Notes: generated by a model not told the origin, from the letters alone. A stretch of 64,000 nucleotides of DNA from Flavobacterium sp. KACC 22761 (GCF_034058155.1 NZ_CP139148.1:4030001-4094000); one strand, 5' to 3'; shown: positions 51,447-60,413, counted from the first letter of the stretch. Program-made: numbers and translations.

Positions 51447-52796
51447 ATGAAAAAGACCCTTATCTATGCTGCTTTCGCATTTTTAATTTTCACTCAAGCT
51501 TCTGTATCCCAAGTTTCTGAAGACCCGGAAATAAAGAAAATGATCAGCGAAATCAAAGCTGAAAATCTCGAAGCAACTATCAACAAATTAGTTTCTTTTG
51601 GAACAAGACATACTTTAAGTGATCCAAAAAACAAAACAAAAGGAATTGGTGCGGCGCAACAATGGGTGAAATCTGAGTTTGATAAATTTGCACTGGAATC
51701 TAATGGCCGATTAACTTCTGAAATTGATTATTTTGACGTTAAAGCAGATGGCAAAAGAATCAATGTTGACAGTAAGATTGGAAATGTAATGGCCACTTTA
51801 AAAGGAACAGATCCAAATGACAATCGTATAATTATTATAAGCGGACACCTAGATTCAAGAGTTTCTGATGTTATGAATATCAAATCAAATGCTCCAGGAG
51901 CGAATGATGATGGTTCTGGCGTTGCTGCTGTGATTGAATTAGCAAAAGTGATGAGCAAAAGATCTTTTCCAGCAACCATTATTTTTGTTGCCGTAACTGG
52001 TGAAGAGCAAGGATTAATTGGTGCGCGACATCTTGCAGAAAAAGCAAAAGAAGGCAAATGGAATATTATTGCGATGCTTAATAATGATATGATTGGAAAT
52101 AGCTTGTCTAGCGGCACCAATTTGAGAGACAATACTCAAATTCGTATTTTCAGTGAAACTATTCCGTATCTAGAAACTGAAGAGGAAGCTAAAATGCGTA
52201 AAGCAATAAGTCGTGATAATGATAGTCCGTCAAGGCTTTTGGCTCGATACATCAAAACTGTTACTGAACAATATGTAGATCAGCTGAAAGTAAAATTAGT
52301 TTATAGAAATGACCGTTTTTTGCGTGGTGGAGATCATACGCCATTTAGCCAAAATGGTTTTACGGCAGTTCGTTTTTGCGAAATGAATGAAAATTTCGAT
52401 CATCAGCATCAGGATTTGAGAACTGAAAACAACATAAAATATGGCGATTTGCCTGAATTTATGGATTTTGACTATTTGAGAAAAAACACTTGTTCAAACT
52501 TGGCAACATTAGCAAATCTTGCTTCGTCTCCAAAAGCTCCTGAAAATGTTGGAATTGAGGTTAAAAAACTTTCTAATTCATCTACTTTGATTTGGTCTGC
52601 TCCAGAAGGAAAAGCGCAATATGGCTATCAAATTTTAATGAGAGAAACTTCATCTTCACATTGGGAAAAAACAATTTTTGTAAAAGATACACAGGCAGAA
52701 ATTCCATATTCTAAAGATAATTACTTTTTTGCTGTACAAACGGTAGATGCTTTAGGACATTCAAGTTTGCCGATTTTCCCTATTCCTATTAAATAA
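51447..52796 (+). CDS. secreted M28 peptidase with C-terminal fibronectin type III-like domain
   Basis: A 449-residue exported aminopeptidase-like enzyme. Signal peptide to about residue 22. The zinc site is visible: IIISGHLDSR (His, Asp), GANDDGSGVAAV (bridging Asp), VTGEEQGLIGAR (Glu-Glu), and a late His in GGDHTPFSQNGF. The last 85 residues (PENVGIEVKKLSNSSTLIWS through the end) form an Ig/FnIII-like sheet. It probably acts in the periplasm or outside. Second M28 peptidase of the window; it differs from the first in architecture. Confidence 0.88.
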   Translation: MKKTLIYAAFAFLIFTQASVSQVSEDPEIKKMISEIKAENLEATINKLVSFGTRHTLSDPKNKTKGIGAAQQWVKSEFDKFALESNGRLTSEIDYFDVKADGKRINVDSKIGNVMATLKGTDPNDNRIIIISGHLDSRVSDVMNIKSNAPGANDDGSGVAAVIELAKVMSKRSFPATIIFVAVTGEEQGLIGARHLAEKAKEGKWNIIAMLNNDMIGNSLSSGTNLRDNTQIRIFSETIPYLETEEEAKMRKAISRDNDSPSRLLARYIKTVTEQYVDQLKVKLVYRNDRFLRGGDHTPFSQNGFTAVRFCEMNENFDHQHQDLRTENNIKYGDLPEFMDFDYLRKNTCSNLATLANLASSPKAPENVGIEVKKLSNSSTLIWSAPEGKAQYGYQILMRETSSSHWEKTIFVKDTQAEIPYSKDNYFFAVQTVDALGHSSLPIFPIPIK

Positions 52797-52811
52797 GATT
52801 ATTTTAAAAAT

Positions 52812-52834
52812 AAAAAGCGCCAATAGGCGCTTTT
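52812..52834. terminator. bidirectional hairpin terminator
   Basis: AAAAGCGCC AATA GGCGCTTTT with flanking A and T runs, between the convergent M28 and DUF2853 genes. Confidence 0.82.
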
Positions 52835-52840
52835 ATTTTT

Positions 52841-53185
52841 TTACTTGTTGTAAACACTTTCTTTTTTAAAGTGGATTGTCAATAAATAATATACAACCGC
52901 CCTGTATTTGTGTTTGTTGGCATGACCGTATTTTTCGATCACAGCATTAATACCGGCATCTAAATCTGGACCGTCTTTCAATCCTAATTTTTTGATCAAA
53001 AAGTTTTTCTTTACTGTGTCTAATTCAGATTGTTGCGAAGATGCAACTGTAGAGGCATCAGCATTATAAATAGATGGCCCACAGCCAATCGTTACTTTTG
53101 TCAACAAATCCATGTTTGGCGATATACCGCATTTCTCTTTTAAATCTGCCGCATACTTTTTAATTAATTCTTCTCTTGCGCTCAT
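52841..53185 (-). CDS. DUF2853 family protein
   Basis: A small 114-residue helical protein. The pattern (SAREELIKKYAADLKEKCGI, ELDTVKKNFLIKKLGL, and closing YRAVVYYLLTIHF) matches DUF2853, a family of unknown function. The start at the ATG at 53185 is chosen because upstream codons back to 53218 look non-coding. It is downstream of menD on the same strand by about 90 bp. Confidence 0.82.
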   Translation of the reverse strand: MSAREELIKKYAADLKEKCGISPNMDLLTKVTIGCGPSIYNADASTVASSQQSELDTVKKNFLIKKLGLKDGPDLDAGINAVIEKYGHANKHKYRAVVYYLLTIHFKKESVYNK

Positions 53186-53276
53186 AATTTTAATATTGGT
53201 TACAATTAATGCAGCCAATTTAAAATAAAATATGGATTTAAAATAAATTTTAACACAATTTAACTTACAAAAAAAA

Positions 53277-54938
53277 TCAAATCAATTCTTTAAAATACTG
53301 TTTCAGAATGACATCATTTTCAGCAGTTGGAGTAAATATTTCAAAAAGAACCGGAGTATTGTCTTGAGAGTAAAAAGTATTGATGTTTTCACGTAGTGAT
53401 TTATTATCAGAAGCCTTTAAATACTCAAACCCATACATTTTCGCCAAATGTTCAGCAGTCAATTGATGCGAAGTCTCAAAATAAGTATTGAAAACAGGTT
53501 TCTCTTCATGTCCAGGCAAAATTCTGAAAATTCCTCCCCCACCATTATTGATTAAAATAATTTTGAAGTTTTTTGGGATATAAGAATTCCATAAGGCATT
53601 GCTGTCATATAAAAAGCTGATATCGCCGGTTATAAAAATCCCTTGTTTCTTGCTGCCTACGGCAGCACCAATTGCCGTTGATGTACTTCCATCGATTCCG
53701 CTCGTTCCTCTGTTGCAGAAAACTTCAATCGATTCATCAATATCAATTAATTGTGCATATCGAATGGCAGAACTGTTACTAATTTGTAATTGGCTGTTTT
53801 TTGGCAATGATTTAATGATTTCGTCAAAAACTTTAAAATCTGAAAAGGGTATTTTTTGCAAATATTCGTTACGTTTTGCTTTTCGCAAATCATACACTTT
53901 TTTGATTTCAGAAAAATAATTGCTTTTTGTAAACTCCGTTTTTGCAAATAATTCAGTGAAAAAATTATTTGGCTTCATTACAAAATGCTGCGTCAAGGCG
54001 CCAAAAGTATCGTATGCACGCAAAGCGTCTATATGCCAATGCTGTTTTGGTTTATATTTTCGCAAAAATCCTTTGATTCTTTTAGAAACAATCATTCCCC
54101 CAAAAGTGATTAAAATTTCAGGCTCAAGAGCTTTGAAATCAGCATCATCAAAAGGCGTAATTAAAGTGTCAATACTACTAACAAAATGAGGATGATGCAA
54201 ATTAGAAGTCGTTTCGGTCAATACTACAACTGATGGATCATTGGCTAAATTTTCAATAATTGCATTATCAATTGTATTCGCTTCATTTACGCCAACTAAA
54301 ACAAGTTTACGTTTAGCTTTATTCCAAATAGAAACAAATTCAGCTTCATTTTCAATGGTTTTTGTTCCGATTATTTCCTCAGAATTTGTGATTTTAGATT
54401 GAACAGAAAGCGTTTCAACAGTTTCGTATAAAGGTTCTTCAAAAGGCGCATTAATATGAACTGGCCCTTTTTGAAGAATGGAAGTTTCAATCGCTTTATT
54501 GATTTTCAAATCATTTTCAACAGAAGCTTCTTCGGTTAAATTGGCATTGAAAACGGAGTGATTCAAGAAAACATTTTCCTGACGAATGGTCTGTCCGTCG
54601 CCAATATCAATCTTGTTTTGCGGGCGATCTGCAGAAATTACGATTAAAGGGATTTGACTATAAAAAGCTTCGGCTACAGCCGGATAATAATTCAATAATG
54701 CTGATCCTGAGGTACAAACAACCGCTGTTGGTTGTTTGGTTTGTTGTGCAATTCCTAAAGCAAAAAATGCTGCACAACGCTCATCAGCTATGCTGTAACA
54801 TTTAAAATTTGGATTTTGTGCAAATCCTATCGTTAAAGGTGCGTTTCGTGAACCTGGAGAAATTATAATGTTTGTTATTCCTTTTGCTGAACAAATTTCG
54901 ATAATGCTTTGTGCAAGCGGTATTTTGGGGTAAATCAT
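53277..54938 (-). CDS. menD: SEPHCHC synthase
   Basis: A 553-residue thiamin-diphosphate enzyme joining isochorismate and 2-oxoglutarate in menaquinone synthesis. The N-terminal PYR domain has IIISPGSRNAPLTIGFAQN and RCAAFFALGIAQQTKQPTAV; the C-terminal PP domain has GISGIDGS-like RGTSGIDGSTSTAIGAAVG and the ThDP motif GDISFLYDSNALWNS ... ILINNGGGGIFRIL. All are expected of MenD. It is the fourth men gene of the window, on the same strand as the others. Confidence 0.93.
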   Translation of the reverse strand: MIYPKIPLAQSIIEICSAKGITNIIISPGSRNAPLTIGFAQNPNFKCYSIADERCAAFFALGIAQQTKQPTAVVCTSGSALLNYYPAVAEAFYSQIPLIVISADRPQNKIDIGDGQTIRQENVFLNHSVFNANLTEEASVENDLKINKAIETSILQKGPVHINAPFEEPLYETVETLSVQSKITNSEEIIGTKTIENEAEFVSIWNKAKRKLVLVGVNEANTIDNAIIENLANDPSVVVLTETTSNLHHPHFVSSIDTLITPFDDADFKALEPEILITFGGMIVSKRIKGFLRKYKPKQHWHIDALRAYDTFGALTQHFVMKPNNFFTELFAKTEFTKSNYFSEIKKVYDLRKAKRNEYLQKIPFSDFKVFDEIIKSLPKNSQLQISNSSAIRYAQLIDIDESIEVFCNRGTSGIDGSTSTAIGAAVGSKKQGIFITGDISFLYDSNALWNSYIPKNFKIILINNGGGGIFRILPGHEEKPVFNTYFETSHQLTAEHLAKMYGFEYLKASDNKSLRENINTFYSQDNTPVLFEIFTPTAENDVILKQYFKELI

Positions 54939-55112
54939 TCCTGTGGCGTATTATTTTTTAAAGAAAATTAATGAAACTAAAACTTTCTTTTACTATTACA
55001 AAGTTACAAACTTCGTAATTGATTTAACTTATAAATGGCAAGATATTAAGAAACATTCTCAAAAAAGGGAATATATTTGTAAAAGTGAATTTGTACTAAA
55101 AATATACACCTT

Positions 55113-56288
55113 ATGCGTTTACTTTACATTGTCATCCTTTTTCTTTCACTACAAACCGTAAGTTCTCAAAATCAGTTTGTTCCAAATGATACGCCATATA
55201 AAACCGCATTAGAAAAAGCAAAAACGGAAGGAAAACCGCTTTTTATAATGCTTTACGCCGATTGGTGCCCGCATTGCAATCAAATGAAAAAAGAGGTTTT
55301 CAGCAATCCTGACGTAATGGCTTTTTTAAACGAAAACTATGTTTGTATTTGGAAAAATATTGAAAAAGATGAAGGAATAACTTTGAAGGACAAATACAAA
55401 ACAAAATCGCTGCCTACATTTTTGTTTTTGGATTCGAATGAAACGCTTTTATATGCCTTGAAAGGCGAAATGAAAACGCCTGAGTTTATGATCGAGGCAA
55501 AATATGCGCTGAATTCCCGAATGCAATTGCCTTATTTAGAAAAAGAATTCATGTCAGATCCGAGTAATTCTGATAAATTTTTTGCTTATTTAAGTACGCT
55601 CAAAAAAGGAAAGGATCGAACTGAATTATCGCCAGCAACTCATATTTATTTAAAAACACAATCTGATGCACAATTAGTTAGTGAAACCAATTGGAGAATT
55701 ATTGCTAATGGCGTTACTGATATTAATTCAAGGGAATTTCAATACGTTTTAAAACATCAAAAAGAATTTGCAACTGTTGCTTCTCAAAGTCGTGTAGACC
55801 GTAAAATTGAAAGTATTGTAACCGAATTACTTCGCCCTTACGTTGATAATTTAGATACTGTAAATTATTTTAAACAAAGAGAAGTTGCAAAATCGATTCG
55901 TTTGCAAAAAACGGATTCGTTAGTTTTTAAATTTGATCTAACGTTGGCAGAACGAACAGAAAAATGGCAGTTTTACAAAAGAGTGACGCTTGAAAATACT
56001 CAAAAATTAGTTTGGAATGATGCCGGCTTTTTGAAAGATATCGGCCAGACTTATTTAAAACATATTAATGATACAGAAAGTTTGAAAAAATCAATTTTCT
56101 GGGTGAAACGTTCGTTGGAAATCAATGATTCGTATGATGGAAATTTATTGATTGCCCGACTTTACAATAAAATCAAAGACAAAACAATGGCGTTGCAATA
56201 TGCCAAAGATGCCAAAGTAATTTGTACCGAAATGACTTGGGATCCTAAAGAAGTTGATGCTTTAATAACTGAACTAAACAAAAAATAA
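55113..56288 (+). CDS. exported thioredoxin-like protein
   Basis: A 391-residue protein with a signal peptide (MRLLYIVILFLSLQTVSSQ), a thioredoxin fold at residues about 30-140 with the active-site CPHC in MLYADWCPHCNQMKKEVF, and a C-terminal helical region of about 220 residues ending in TPR-like units (IFWVKRSLEINDSYDGNLLIARLYN). It is likely a periplasmic disulfide reductase or oxidase. A TATATTTG box lies at 55072-55079 upstream, without a convincing -33. Confidence 0.85.
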   Translation: MRLLYIVILFLSLQTVSSQNQFVPNDTPYKTALEKAKTEGKPLFIMLYADWCPHCNQMKKEVFSNPDVMAFLNENYVCIWKNIEKDEGITLKDKYKTKSLPTFLFLDSNETLLYALKGEMKTPEFMIEAKYALNSRMQLPYLEKEFMSDPSNSDKFFAYLSTLKKGKDRTELSPATHIYLKTQSDAQLVSETNWRIIANGVTDINSREFQYVLKHQKEFATVASQSRVDRKIESIVTELLRPYVDNLDTVNYFKQREVAKSIRLQKTDSLVFKFDLTLAERTEKWQFYKRVTLENTQKLVWNDAGFLKDIGQTYLKHINDTESLKKSIFWVKRSLEINDSYDGNLLIARLYNKIKDKTMALQYAKDAKVICTEMTWDPKEVDALITELNKK

Positions 56289-56313
56289 CCAAAAAAATAC
56301 CGCAGAAATTACC

Positions 56314-56811
56314 ATGGAAGTTACATTAAGACCCGCAACTGAAAATGACTTGCAAAAAATTCTTGAAATTGTAAATCATTCTATTTTGCATACAACTGCA
56401 AATTATAGTTATGATATTCAAACACTTGAAGTGCAGACAAAATGGTTTGAAGATAAAAAATCTAAAAACCTGCCAATCGTAGTTGCCGATTTAGATGGTG
56501 AAGTGGTAGGTTTTGGAAGTTATGGGCAGTTTCGTGAAAAAATTGGCTATCAATATACAGTCGAACATTCTGTTTATGTAGTTGACAATGTAATAGGAAA
56601 AGGTATTGGATCTAAATTATTAACTGAATTAATTCGTTTAGCAAAAGAACAAGGCTATCACGTTATGATTGGCGCAATCGACGCAGATAACGCAGGAAGC
56701 ATTGCTTTTCATGAACGCTTCGGATTTGTAGCAACAGGAACAATCCGAGAAGTTGGATATAAATTTGATCACTGGCTGGATTTAGTTTTTATGCAGTTGA
56801 TATTAAAATAG
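56314..56811 (+). CDS. GNAT family N-acetyltransferase (phosphinothricin acetyltransferase-like)
   Basis: A 165-residue acetyltransferase. Acetyl-CoA motif A is EHSVYVVDNVIGKGIGSKLLTELI (Q/RxxGxG/A variant), with IGAIDADNAGSIAFHERFGFVATGTIREVGYKF typical of the PAT/Bar-like subfamily; a resistance role cannot be concluded. It begins 25 bp after the thioredoxin-like gene and probably shares its transcript. Confidence 0.87.
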   Translation: MEVTLRPATENDLQKILEIVNHSILHTTANYSYDIQTLEVQTKWFEDKKSKNLPIVVADLDGEVVGFGSYGQFREKIGYQYTVEHSVYVVDNVIGKGIGSKLLTELIRLAKEQGYHVMIGAIDADNAGSIAFHERFGFVATGTIREVGYKFDHWLDLVFMQLILK

Positions 56812-56828
56812 TTATAACATCTTCATCT

Positions 56829-56902
56829 TTGTCAGGCTGAGCGAAGTCGAAGTCTCAGTTGCTGAATCACTTTGCGGGACTTCGACTTCGCTCAGTCTGA
56901 CA
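56829..56902. repeat. GAGCGAAGTCGA-type dispersed inverted repeat, second copy
   Basis: TTGTCAGGCTGAGCGAAGTCGAAGTC and GGGACTTCGACTTCGCTCAGTCTGACA form a hairpin. It shares core words with 42026-42087. It directly abuts the left end of the IS200-like element. Confidence 0.65.
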
Positions 56903-56910
56903 TCTGACTA

Positions 56911-57480
56911 AACCACTCTGCACTGAAAGTGCAGAGGTTTGTTTGACGAGGGACTGAAAGTCCCTTTTTCTATTTCATTCAAGAATGAAATTTGAATCAT
57001 CATCATTATCTTTCCTTCTATGATGCTCCAGATATTCATTTACCATTTCATCAGTTATATTTCCTGTACTCCAAACTCCATAACCACTTGCCCAAAAATG
57101 TTGTCCCCAGTAACGTGCGTGAAGTTCTGGAAACTCCATTTGCAATTTCCTTGAAGTACGACCTTTGAAACTTTTTAAAATTGAACTTACATTTTGCTTT
57201 GGCGCATACTCAATATGCATGTGAACGTGATCTGCGCTCACAACTCCTTTCAAAATTTCTATCCCTTCCGCTTCGCATATTTGTATCAAAAGTTCACGAC
57301 AGCGCTTTTGGATATCACCTTTCAAAACCTTAAACCTATATTTCGTAACCCAAACAACATGACATGTTAATCTGCTTACTGTGTGCGAACCTTTTCTTAA
57401 TTCTGTAGCCATAAATTAAAGATAAAGATTTTTTCGCATTACTAAAGTACTGCAATAAATTGCAGGGTTTTTAACCCAAA
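56911..57480 (-). mobile_element. IS200/IS605-like element with terminal hairpins
   Basis: A tnpA gene flanked by subterminal hairpins instead of inverted repeats. Left: CTCTGCACT GAA AGTGCAGAG (56916-56936), GGGACT GAA AGTCCC (56950-56964) and TTTCATTC AA GAATGAAA (56973-56990), the last overlapping the tnpA stop. Right: CTGCAAT AA ATTGCAG (57450-57465) and GGGTT TTT AACCC (57465-57477). No tnpB. Ends are approximate. Confidence 0.7.
56975..57412 (-). CDS. tnpA: IS200/IS605 family transposase TnpA (Y1 HUH)
   Basis: A 145-residue single-strand transposase. The HUH metal motif is VSADHVHMHIEYAP (near residue 64) and the catalytic Tyr lies in the C-terminal helix, probably NEYLEHHRRK. LTCHVVWVTKYRFKVLKG and the FKGRTSRKLQ block are typical. 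The length is normal and no stop interrupts it, so it looks functional. Confidence 0.92.
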   Translation of the reverse strand: MATELRKGSHTVSRLTCHVVWVTKYRFKVLKGDIQKRCRELLIQICEAEGIEILKGVVSADHVHMHIEYAPKQNVSSILKSFKGRTSRKLQMEFPELHARYWGQHFWASGYGVWSTGNITDEMVNEYLEHHRRKDNDDDSNFILE

Positions 57481-57498
57481 TCTGAGACCAATAAAACA

Positions 57499-57542
57499 AA
57501 AAAATCCACAAACTTGAATTTCTTCAAATTTGTGGATTTTTT
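57499..57542 (-). terminator. terminator of glutathione peroxidase gene
   Basis: AAAATCCACAAA ... TTTGTGGATTTT, with runs of A and T outside, just beyond the stop at 57561. Confidence 0.75.
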
Positions 57543-57560
57543 TTATTTTTAAGCTAAGAA

Positions 57561-58145
57561 TTAACTTTTAATCCAATTGATTACTTCTGCATCTGTAACT
57601 AATGTTTTAGGTTTGATTACTTTGACCAATTGCCCTTTTTCATTAATTAAATATTTTTGAAAATTCCATTCCACTTCTGAATCTTGCACTCCGTTTTTAG
57701 ATTTTTGAGTCAAGAATTTGTAAACCTCGCACATATCATCACCTTTTACCGAAACTTTATCCATCATTGGAAAAGTTACGCCATAATTCAATTGGCAAAA
57801 TGTAGCAATTTCTTCATTTGTTCCTGGCTCCTGCCCTGCAAAATTATTTGCCGGAAAACCTACAATTACAAAGTTTTTGTCTTTGTATTCTTTGTAAACT
57901 GCCTCAAGATCTTTGTACTGTGGCGTAAGTCCACATTTTGAAGCTGTATTGACAATCATTACTTTTTTTCCTTTTAAGGAAGCAAAATCAAAAGTCTTTC
58001 CTGACAAATCTTCAACTTTGAACTGGTAAATTGTTCCTTCTGCCATGTTTTTTTCTGTTTTAGATTTTTTATTACTCGATTGAGCCTGAGTTTGTGCAAA
58101 AACCATAAAGAGGGCGCTGCACATCAAAAATGCTATTTTTTTCAT
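57561..58145 (-). CDS. exported glutathione peroxidase family protein
   Basis: A 194-residue thiol peroxidase. A signal peptide (to about residue 21, AQTQAQ) precedes the thioredoxin-type fold. The peroxidatic Cys is in MIVNTASKCGLTPQYKDLE; VIVGFPANNFAGQEPGTNEEI carries the usual Gln, and EVEWNFQKYLI has the Trp-Asn of the catalytic set. A Cys in IATFCQLNYG may resolve, as in thioredoxin-dependent Gpx. It would remove peroxides in the periplasm. Confidence 0.9.
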   Translation of the reverse strand: MKKIAFLMCSALFMVFAQTQAQSSNKKSKTEKNMAEGTIYQFKVEDLSGKTFDFASLKGKKVMIVNTASKCGLTPQYKDLEAVYKEYKDKNFVIVGFPANNFAGQEPGTNEEIATFCQLNYGVTFPMMDKVSVKGDDMCEVYKFLTQKSKNGVQDSEVEWNFQKYLINEKGQLVKVIKPKTLVTDAEVINWIKS

Positions 58146-59000
58146 TGTTTAATTTTTTATAAAATTAGTTAAAATCTGATTTACAATGTGGCTTTGTTAC
58201 TTTTATTTTCTATTAAAGATTCGTTAAAAAAATGAAGCCTAACGTTAATCAGACGTTAGGCTTCCCCCCATACAAACAAATCAAACCATGAATTAATTAC
58301 TATGCCTTTTTTTATTTTTATTTTAAATATAGTTGATGCCTCCCGGTTATAACGAAAATTAATTTCAACCCCTAATTCGTATTTTAATGACTTTTTTAAT
58401 GGCGTGTATGGATTTTTACTATTTATAAATTGAAAATACGGCTTAATAAATTTTCTATTTGGAAGTCCGAGGACACCAACTATTAAACTTTAATAATCAA
58501 ATATTATTCATCAGAATTTCGAAATGAACGTTCTGTCTGTCTTTTTTAAAATCATTTTTAGAGAATTTTGTAAGTGCCAAAACATTTGTAAGAGCTACAA
58601 TCAATATTTTAAAAAAAATTACCTTATTCATGATCCTATATTTTTATTTATTGAGATTTTATTTACACTTTTAACTCCAAAAACATTCTTTTTTCTAAAC
58701 TTATTTTTAGAATTTCTAGAACCGTTGTTCTCAAATTCTCCCCGTTTTATGGGTGATTTTGCTATTATTATGCATTTAGATTTTCTTTTATAATAGCATT
58801 TACGTAATTGGATTGCATTTGGTTTTAAAAAATCGAAAAAAAAATTAAAAAAAACTTTAAATATTTTTCAAACCCTAATGTTTACTAGGTTTTTGGCTGT
58901 TAAAAAAATAGAATTTTCACAAAAAAATAAATTATCTTTATCTCAGGTAATAAAATAATGTAAGAATTAATTATTTGTTTAAGCTTTAAAATCCAAATCT
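58146..59000. other. 855-bp gene-poor region with degenerate minus-strand frames
   Basis: No intact gene is secure. On the minus strand a frame of about 60 codons without a proper start ends with TGA overlapping an ATG at 58629-58631 (ATGA). That opens a 44-residue frame with a signal-like start (58497-58631). A further 77-codon frame without a start codon (58256-58489) ends inside the hairpin at 58234-58264. A plus-strand frame of 89 codons at 58524-58793 is Phe/Leu-rich and probably a shadow. Together these look like a decayed gene. Confidence 0.4.
58234..58264 (-). terminator. 12-bp perfect hairpin with T-run on the minus strand
   Basis: GAAGCCTAACGT pairs exactly with ACGTTAGGCTTC around 7 bases. 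Read on the minus strand it is followed by ATTTTTTT, so it is a proper terminator for a minus-strand transcript coming from 58.3-58.9 kb, where no intact gene is seen. Confidence 0.6.
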
Positions 59001-59531
59001 ATGAGTCAAGAAGAGTTATTAGTTTTAATTTACAAAAAAGACGAAAGAGCTTTTACCCATCTGTACGATATGTACTCGAAAAGTTTGTTTTCGGTCATTA
59101 GTGTACTAATCAAAAATCGCGAAGAAGCCGAAGATGTTTTGCAAGAAGTTTTTGTAAAAATCTGGAAAAACATCGATTCGTATAACGAAAGCAAAGGACG
59201 ATTTTATACTTGGATCCTTAATATTGCTAGGAATACTTCTATTGACACATTGAGATCCAAAAATTATAATAACACTCAAAAAAACCTTTCATCAGATAAT
59301 TTCGTAAATCTGTTAGATGAGAGCAATAAATTAAGCAATAAACTGGATGCAATTGGAATTCAAGAGTTCGTAAAGAAGCTAAAACCAAAATGTATCGAAA
59401 TTATTAATTTGTTATTCTTTAAAGGATATACCCAACAAGAAGCTTCAGAAGAATTGGCCATGCCATTGGGAACTATCAAAACGCAAAACAGAAACTGTAT
59501 TAACGACTTAAGAAATTATCTAAAAATATAA
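59001..59531 (+). CDS. ECF-type sigma factor
   Basis: A 176-residue sigma-70 family protein of the SigK-like group. Region 2 is visible in REEAEDVLQEVFVKIWKNIDSYNESKGRFYTWILNIARNTSIDTLRSK, and region 4 in PKCIEIINLLFFKGYTQQEASEELAMPLGTIKTQNRNCINDL. Its stop overlaps the start of the anti-sigma gene (TAATG), so they are translationally coupled. It is presumably held inactive by that membrane protein until a signal arrives. Confidence 0.92.
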   Translation: MSQEELLVLIYKKDERAFTHLYDMYSKSLFSVISVLIKNREEAEDVLQEVFVKIWKNIDSYNESKGRFYTWILNIARNTSIDTLRSKNYNNTQKNLSSDNFVNLLDESNKLSNKLDAIGIQEFVKKLKPKCIEIINLLFFKGYTQQEASEELAMPLGTIKTQNRNCINDLRNYLKI

Positions 59532-60319
59532 TGGAAGCACAAGAATATATTGAATCAGGAACTCTAGAGCTATATGTTTACGGTTTATTGACCGAAGCTG
59601 AAAATTTAGAAATTGCCGAATTGGCGAAAAAAAATCCAGAAGTTTTACAAGAAATTATTTCTATCGAAAAAGCTATTGTTGCTTTGTCATCAAGCTTCTC
59701 TCCTTTCCATTCGGTAGCGAATTTTGAGAAAATCAAAGCCAGATTAGAGCTTAAACATGGCAAAGTAGTCGATATGAAACCAGCATCAAACTGGTCTCAA
59801 TATGTAGGCTGGGCTGCAGCAGTACTTTTATTACTAGGCTTGGGCTATCAGACTTTAGAATTAACTAAGTCAAAAGAAGCCATTAGCACAGTTGGAACTG
59901 AAAAAAGCAAAATTGAAAGAGAGTATGCTTTTCTAGATCAGCAAAACAAAGAAACCGAGAAAAATTTAGCTATCGTTAGAGATATCAAAAATACTGGTGT
60001 AACGCTTGGCGGTCAAGCGGTTTCTCCAACATCTTTCGCAAAAGTATATTGGAACAAGGAAACCAAAACGACTTACATTGATGCGGCTGGTTTGCCAAAA
60101 CCTCCAAAGGGAATGGTTTACCAAGTTTGGGCTTTAAAGCTTAGTCCAGTGTTAACACCAACGAGCATTGGTTTACTGAGTGATTTCGAAGGAAATTCTA
60201 ATAAAATTTTCGCCGTTGATCGTACAAACGAAGCCGAGGCATTCGGAATTACGCTTGAGCCCGCCGGCGGAAGCTTGACACCAACAATGACACAACTTTA
60301 TACATTAGGAAAAGTTTAA
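59531..60319 (+). CDS. anti-sigma factor, RskA-like
   Basis: A 262-residue membrane protein: a cytoplasmic N-terminal sigma-binding region (residues about 1-90, YIESGTLELYVYGLLTEAENLEIAEL), one membrane helix (YVGWAAAVLLLLGLGYQTL), a short coiled-coil-like piece, and a periplasmic anti-sigma-K factor domain (VYWNKETKTTYIDAAGLPKPPKG, YQVWALKLSPVLTPTSIGLL, FGITLEPAGGSLTPT). Coupled to the sigma gene. A terminator follows. Confidence 0.9.
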   Translation: MEAQEYIESGTLELYVYGLLTEAENLEIAELAKKNPEVLQEIISIEKAIVALSSSFSPFHSVANFEKIKARLELKHGKVVDMKPASNWSQYVGWAAAVLLLLGLGYQTLELTKSKEAISTVGTEKSKIEREYAFLDQQNKETEKNLAIVRDIKNTGVTLGGQAVSPTSFAKVYWNKETKTTYIDAAGLPKPPKGMVYQVWALKLSPVLTPTSIGLLSDFEGNSNKIFAVDRTNEAEAFGITLEPAGGSLTPTMTQLYTLGKV

Positions 60320-60341
60320 AATTGACATTTGTACTTAAAAT

Positions 60342-60376
60342 GAAAAACGCATATTATCTCAAATATGCGTTTTTTT
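60342..60376 (+). terminator. terminator of the sigma/anti-sigma operon
   Basis: AAAAACGCATAT ... ATATGCGTTTTTTT hairpin, 25 bp after the anti-sigma stop. Confidence 0.8.
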
Positions 60377-60413
60377 ATTATTTTTAATTCATTATAAATC
60401 AAATACCACAATA

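Noticed and set aside
58524..58793. An 89-codon plus-strand frame rich in Phe, Leu and Ile
   Set aside because: It mirrors Lys/Asn-rich frames on the opposite strand, has no promoter, and shows no recognisable domain; likely a compositional shadow.
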